Part shown: positions 62,871 through 64,000 of the stretch, one piece after another | Layout: each line of letters begins with the position of its first letter | Position numbering within the stretch: position 1 is the stretch's first letter | NCBI RefSeq assembly: GCF_001625305.1 | Contig: NW_017802614.1 | Location: forward strand, 750,898-814,897 | Length of the DNA: 64,000 bases | From: Branchiostoma belcheri | Lineage: Eukaryota; Chordata; Leptocardii; Amphioxiformes; Branchiostomatidae | Reading direction: 5' to 3' | Notes under the pieces: generated by a model | What the model was told of the DNA's origin: nothing | Seen by the model: only the letters and a program-made list of their open reading frames with translations | Databases searched by the model: none | Translations under genes and position numbers: made by a program

Positions 62871-63832
62871 ATGCAGGCCTACGCAACAAGATGCGCGCTT
62901 TTGCCCAAATTTCTGCGTTTTCGACAGATTTCTACGTCCCAAGTTGGGAAGGTGCTAAATCTTGTTGAGACAAAAGTTCAATGGACCGCTCAAGCGGTTC
63001 CTATCAGAGGCAGACCAATGCTGGTGGGGTCCGACAGCCCCAAGTTTCCAGAGTTCTTGGCTCCGCCGAGGGACGGGTTTCCCTTCGTGTACGAGGCCGC
63101 GGGAGGGGTTAGCGCCACTGCCGAGGAGTGCGCCTCGGACATGAGGAAAGTCATTGACGAGTTGCTCAGAAAGCGTGACGAGGGAGGCGTGCTCTTCCGA
63201 GGTCTGCCGATCTCCACGAGCGAGGGGTTCTCGAGAGTGGTCCAGAACCTCGGGCTGAATGTGTCGCTGTACGTCGGAAACGCGATCAGGCACCAAACCA
63301 ACGACTTTGTCTACTCTGCCAGCGATCAGCCGCCGGAATGGTGCATAGAAGCGCATAACGAGTTGGCCTACACCAACTACTTTCCCGAAAAGGTACGACT
63401 TACCGATGAGGTAAATCAAACGTCTATGTCAGACATATGAAATACATGTATTTAACATTTTCCCGACGTTTCGGTGACTGATATCGCCTACCTCGGGGCA
63501 AGGAGGTTAACCTCCTTGCTCGGGGCAAGTTCATTACACAAAAAGTCTTTTCTGTCTAATGTCCTTGCTCAGGGCAATACTGACTGGTGCTACTTCGCAC
63601 TGCAGCTAGATGTCGCTGCTAACACGATGTTTGTTTGAACACGCCTGCAGGTGATGTTCTTCTGCCTGGAGCCGCCCGGTCCCGGGGCCGGGGAGAGTCC
63701 GTCATCACGGACGTGCGGGAGGTCCTGCCCCGCCTGGACACGGACGTGGTGGACAAGTTCCGCCGACTCGGCATCATGTACACACACTACGTACCGACAC
63801 GGACTCCGGGTGGTTACAACTCCTGGCAATAT
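62871..63832 (+). CDS. TauD/TfdA-type (clavaminate synthase-like) dioxygenase, first two exons, partial and with apparent frameshift
   Basis: Fe(II)/2-oxoglutarate-dependent oxygenase of the TauD/TfdA fold; the substrate is unknown. Exon 1 is 62871-63392 (174 codons) and exon 2 is 63651-63832; more exons must lie beyond 64000. Exon 1 has GGVLFRGLPISTSEGFSRVV and GNAIRHQTNDFVYSASD, then AHNELAYTNYFPEK, where H-x-E would be the first two iron ligands. Exon 2 continues VMFFCLEPPGPGAGES and then should read VITDVREVLPRLDTD, but this lies in another frame: the switch occurs near 63690-63699 (GGGGAGAGTCC). Dropping two bases or adding one restores phase up to the donor at 63833. The basic N-terminus (MQAYATRCALLPKFLRFR) could be a mitochondrial signal. 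No gene symbol can be given. Confidence 0.8.
63498..63519. repeat. Perfect 22 bp palindrome in the dioxygenase intron
   Basis: An 11 bp arm GCAAGGAGGTT and its exact reverse complement, within a patch where CTCGGGGCAAG-like words recur (63491-63575). Confidence 0.85.
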
Positions 63833-64000
63833 GTACGTACTACTAGTATCATCTTTCACTGCTCTAAAGGGTAGTGCAATGTGTAAGGAGGAGACGCTAC
63901 CACAATCTCAGTTGAAAGTATAAAAGTATTTAAGCCATATCTCAATCTCAAAATTTTGCTACCAACACACATTTTGCTACCCAAAAATAAAGTTAACATC

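Noticed and set aside
1..64000. CRISPR arrays, prokaryotic operons, rRNA or tRNA genes
   Set aside because: No regularly spaced repeats of that kind, no bacterial gene organisation and no cloverleaf or rRNA-like sequence noticed; the window is clearly animal nuclear DNA. A tRNA scan would be needed to exclude small RNA genes formally.

Overview
This is a gene-dense, intron-rich animal nuclear window. Everything recognisable has a chordate orthologue, and each family is present as a single copy (for example one casein kinase 1 gamma gene). Together with the gene order this points to an amphioxus (Branchiostoma) genome. That assignment is inference from gene content, not from a marker sequence. 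There is one assembly gap (N-run 5855-5874).

Layout from left to right. TRIP4 lies on the minus strand (5' half only, running off the left edge). PCLAF lies on the plus strand, complete in four small exons, and is divergent from TRIP4 across 329 bp. A long stretch of 3' flank follows (about 4.2-10 kb), including the gap with its duplicated sides. CSNK1G is on the minus strand, 11 coding exons across 10.0-30.8 kb, with a 13 kb third intron that holds a 2 kb tandem duplication and small transposons. CEP120 is on the plus strand, 23 coding exons across 31.7-44.4 kb, divergent from CSNK1G across about 960 bp. PRDM6 is on the plus strand, 8 coding exons across 50.5-57.1 kb, after 6 kb of non-coding DNA. 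SLC25A46 is on the plus strand, 7 exons across 58.3-61.1 kb. The first two exons of a TauD/TfdA-type dioxygenase gene run off the right edge and carry an apparent frameshift. For most of these genes I joined exons by hand from homology, splice sites and phase; the reading frames close through every junction of the five complete genes.

The genes are not a functional operon. TRIP4 is a transcription and ribosome-quality-control coactivator, PCLAF a PCNA-binding replication factor, CSNK1G a membrane-anchored kinase, CEP120 a centriole-elongation protein, PRDM6 a transcriptional repressor and SLC25A46 a mitochondrial outer-membrane protein. Their shared interest is linkage: TRIP4-PCLAF-CSNK1G matches human 15q22 and CSNK1G-CEP120-PRDM6 matches human 5q23, so the window looks like the unduplicated ancestor of two vertebrate paralogous segments.

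The accessory DNA is mostly intronic. It includes hAT-type, Harbinger-type and short palindromic MITE elements with visible terminal repeats, foldback sequences and minisatellites. I found no prokaryotic features, no CRISPR array and no convincing RNA gene. I did not find a wholly new system. The most unusual observations are a possible alternative transmembrane tail of CSNK1G, the pre-duplication gene order, and the oddly unequal divergence between the two copies of the intronic duplication.
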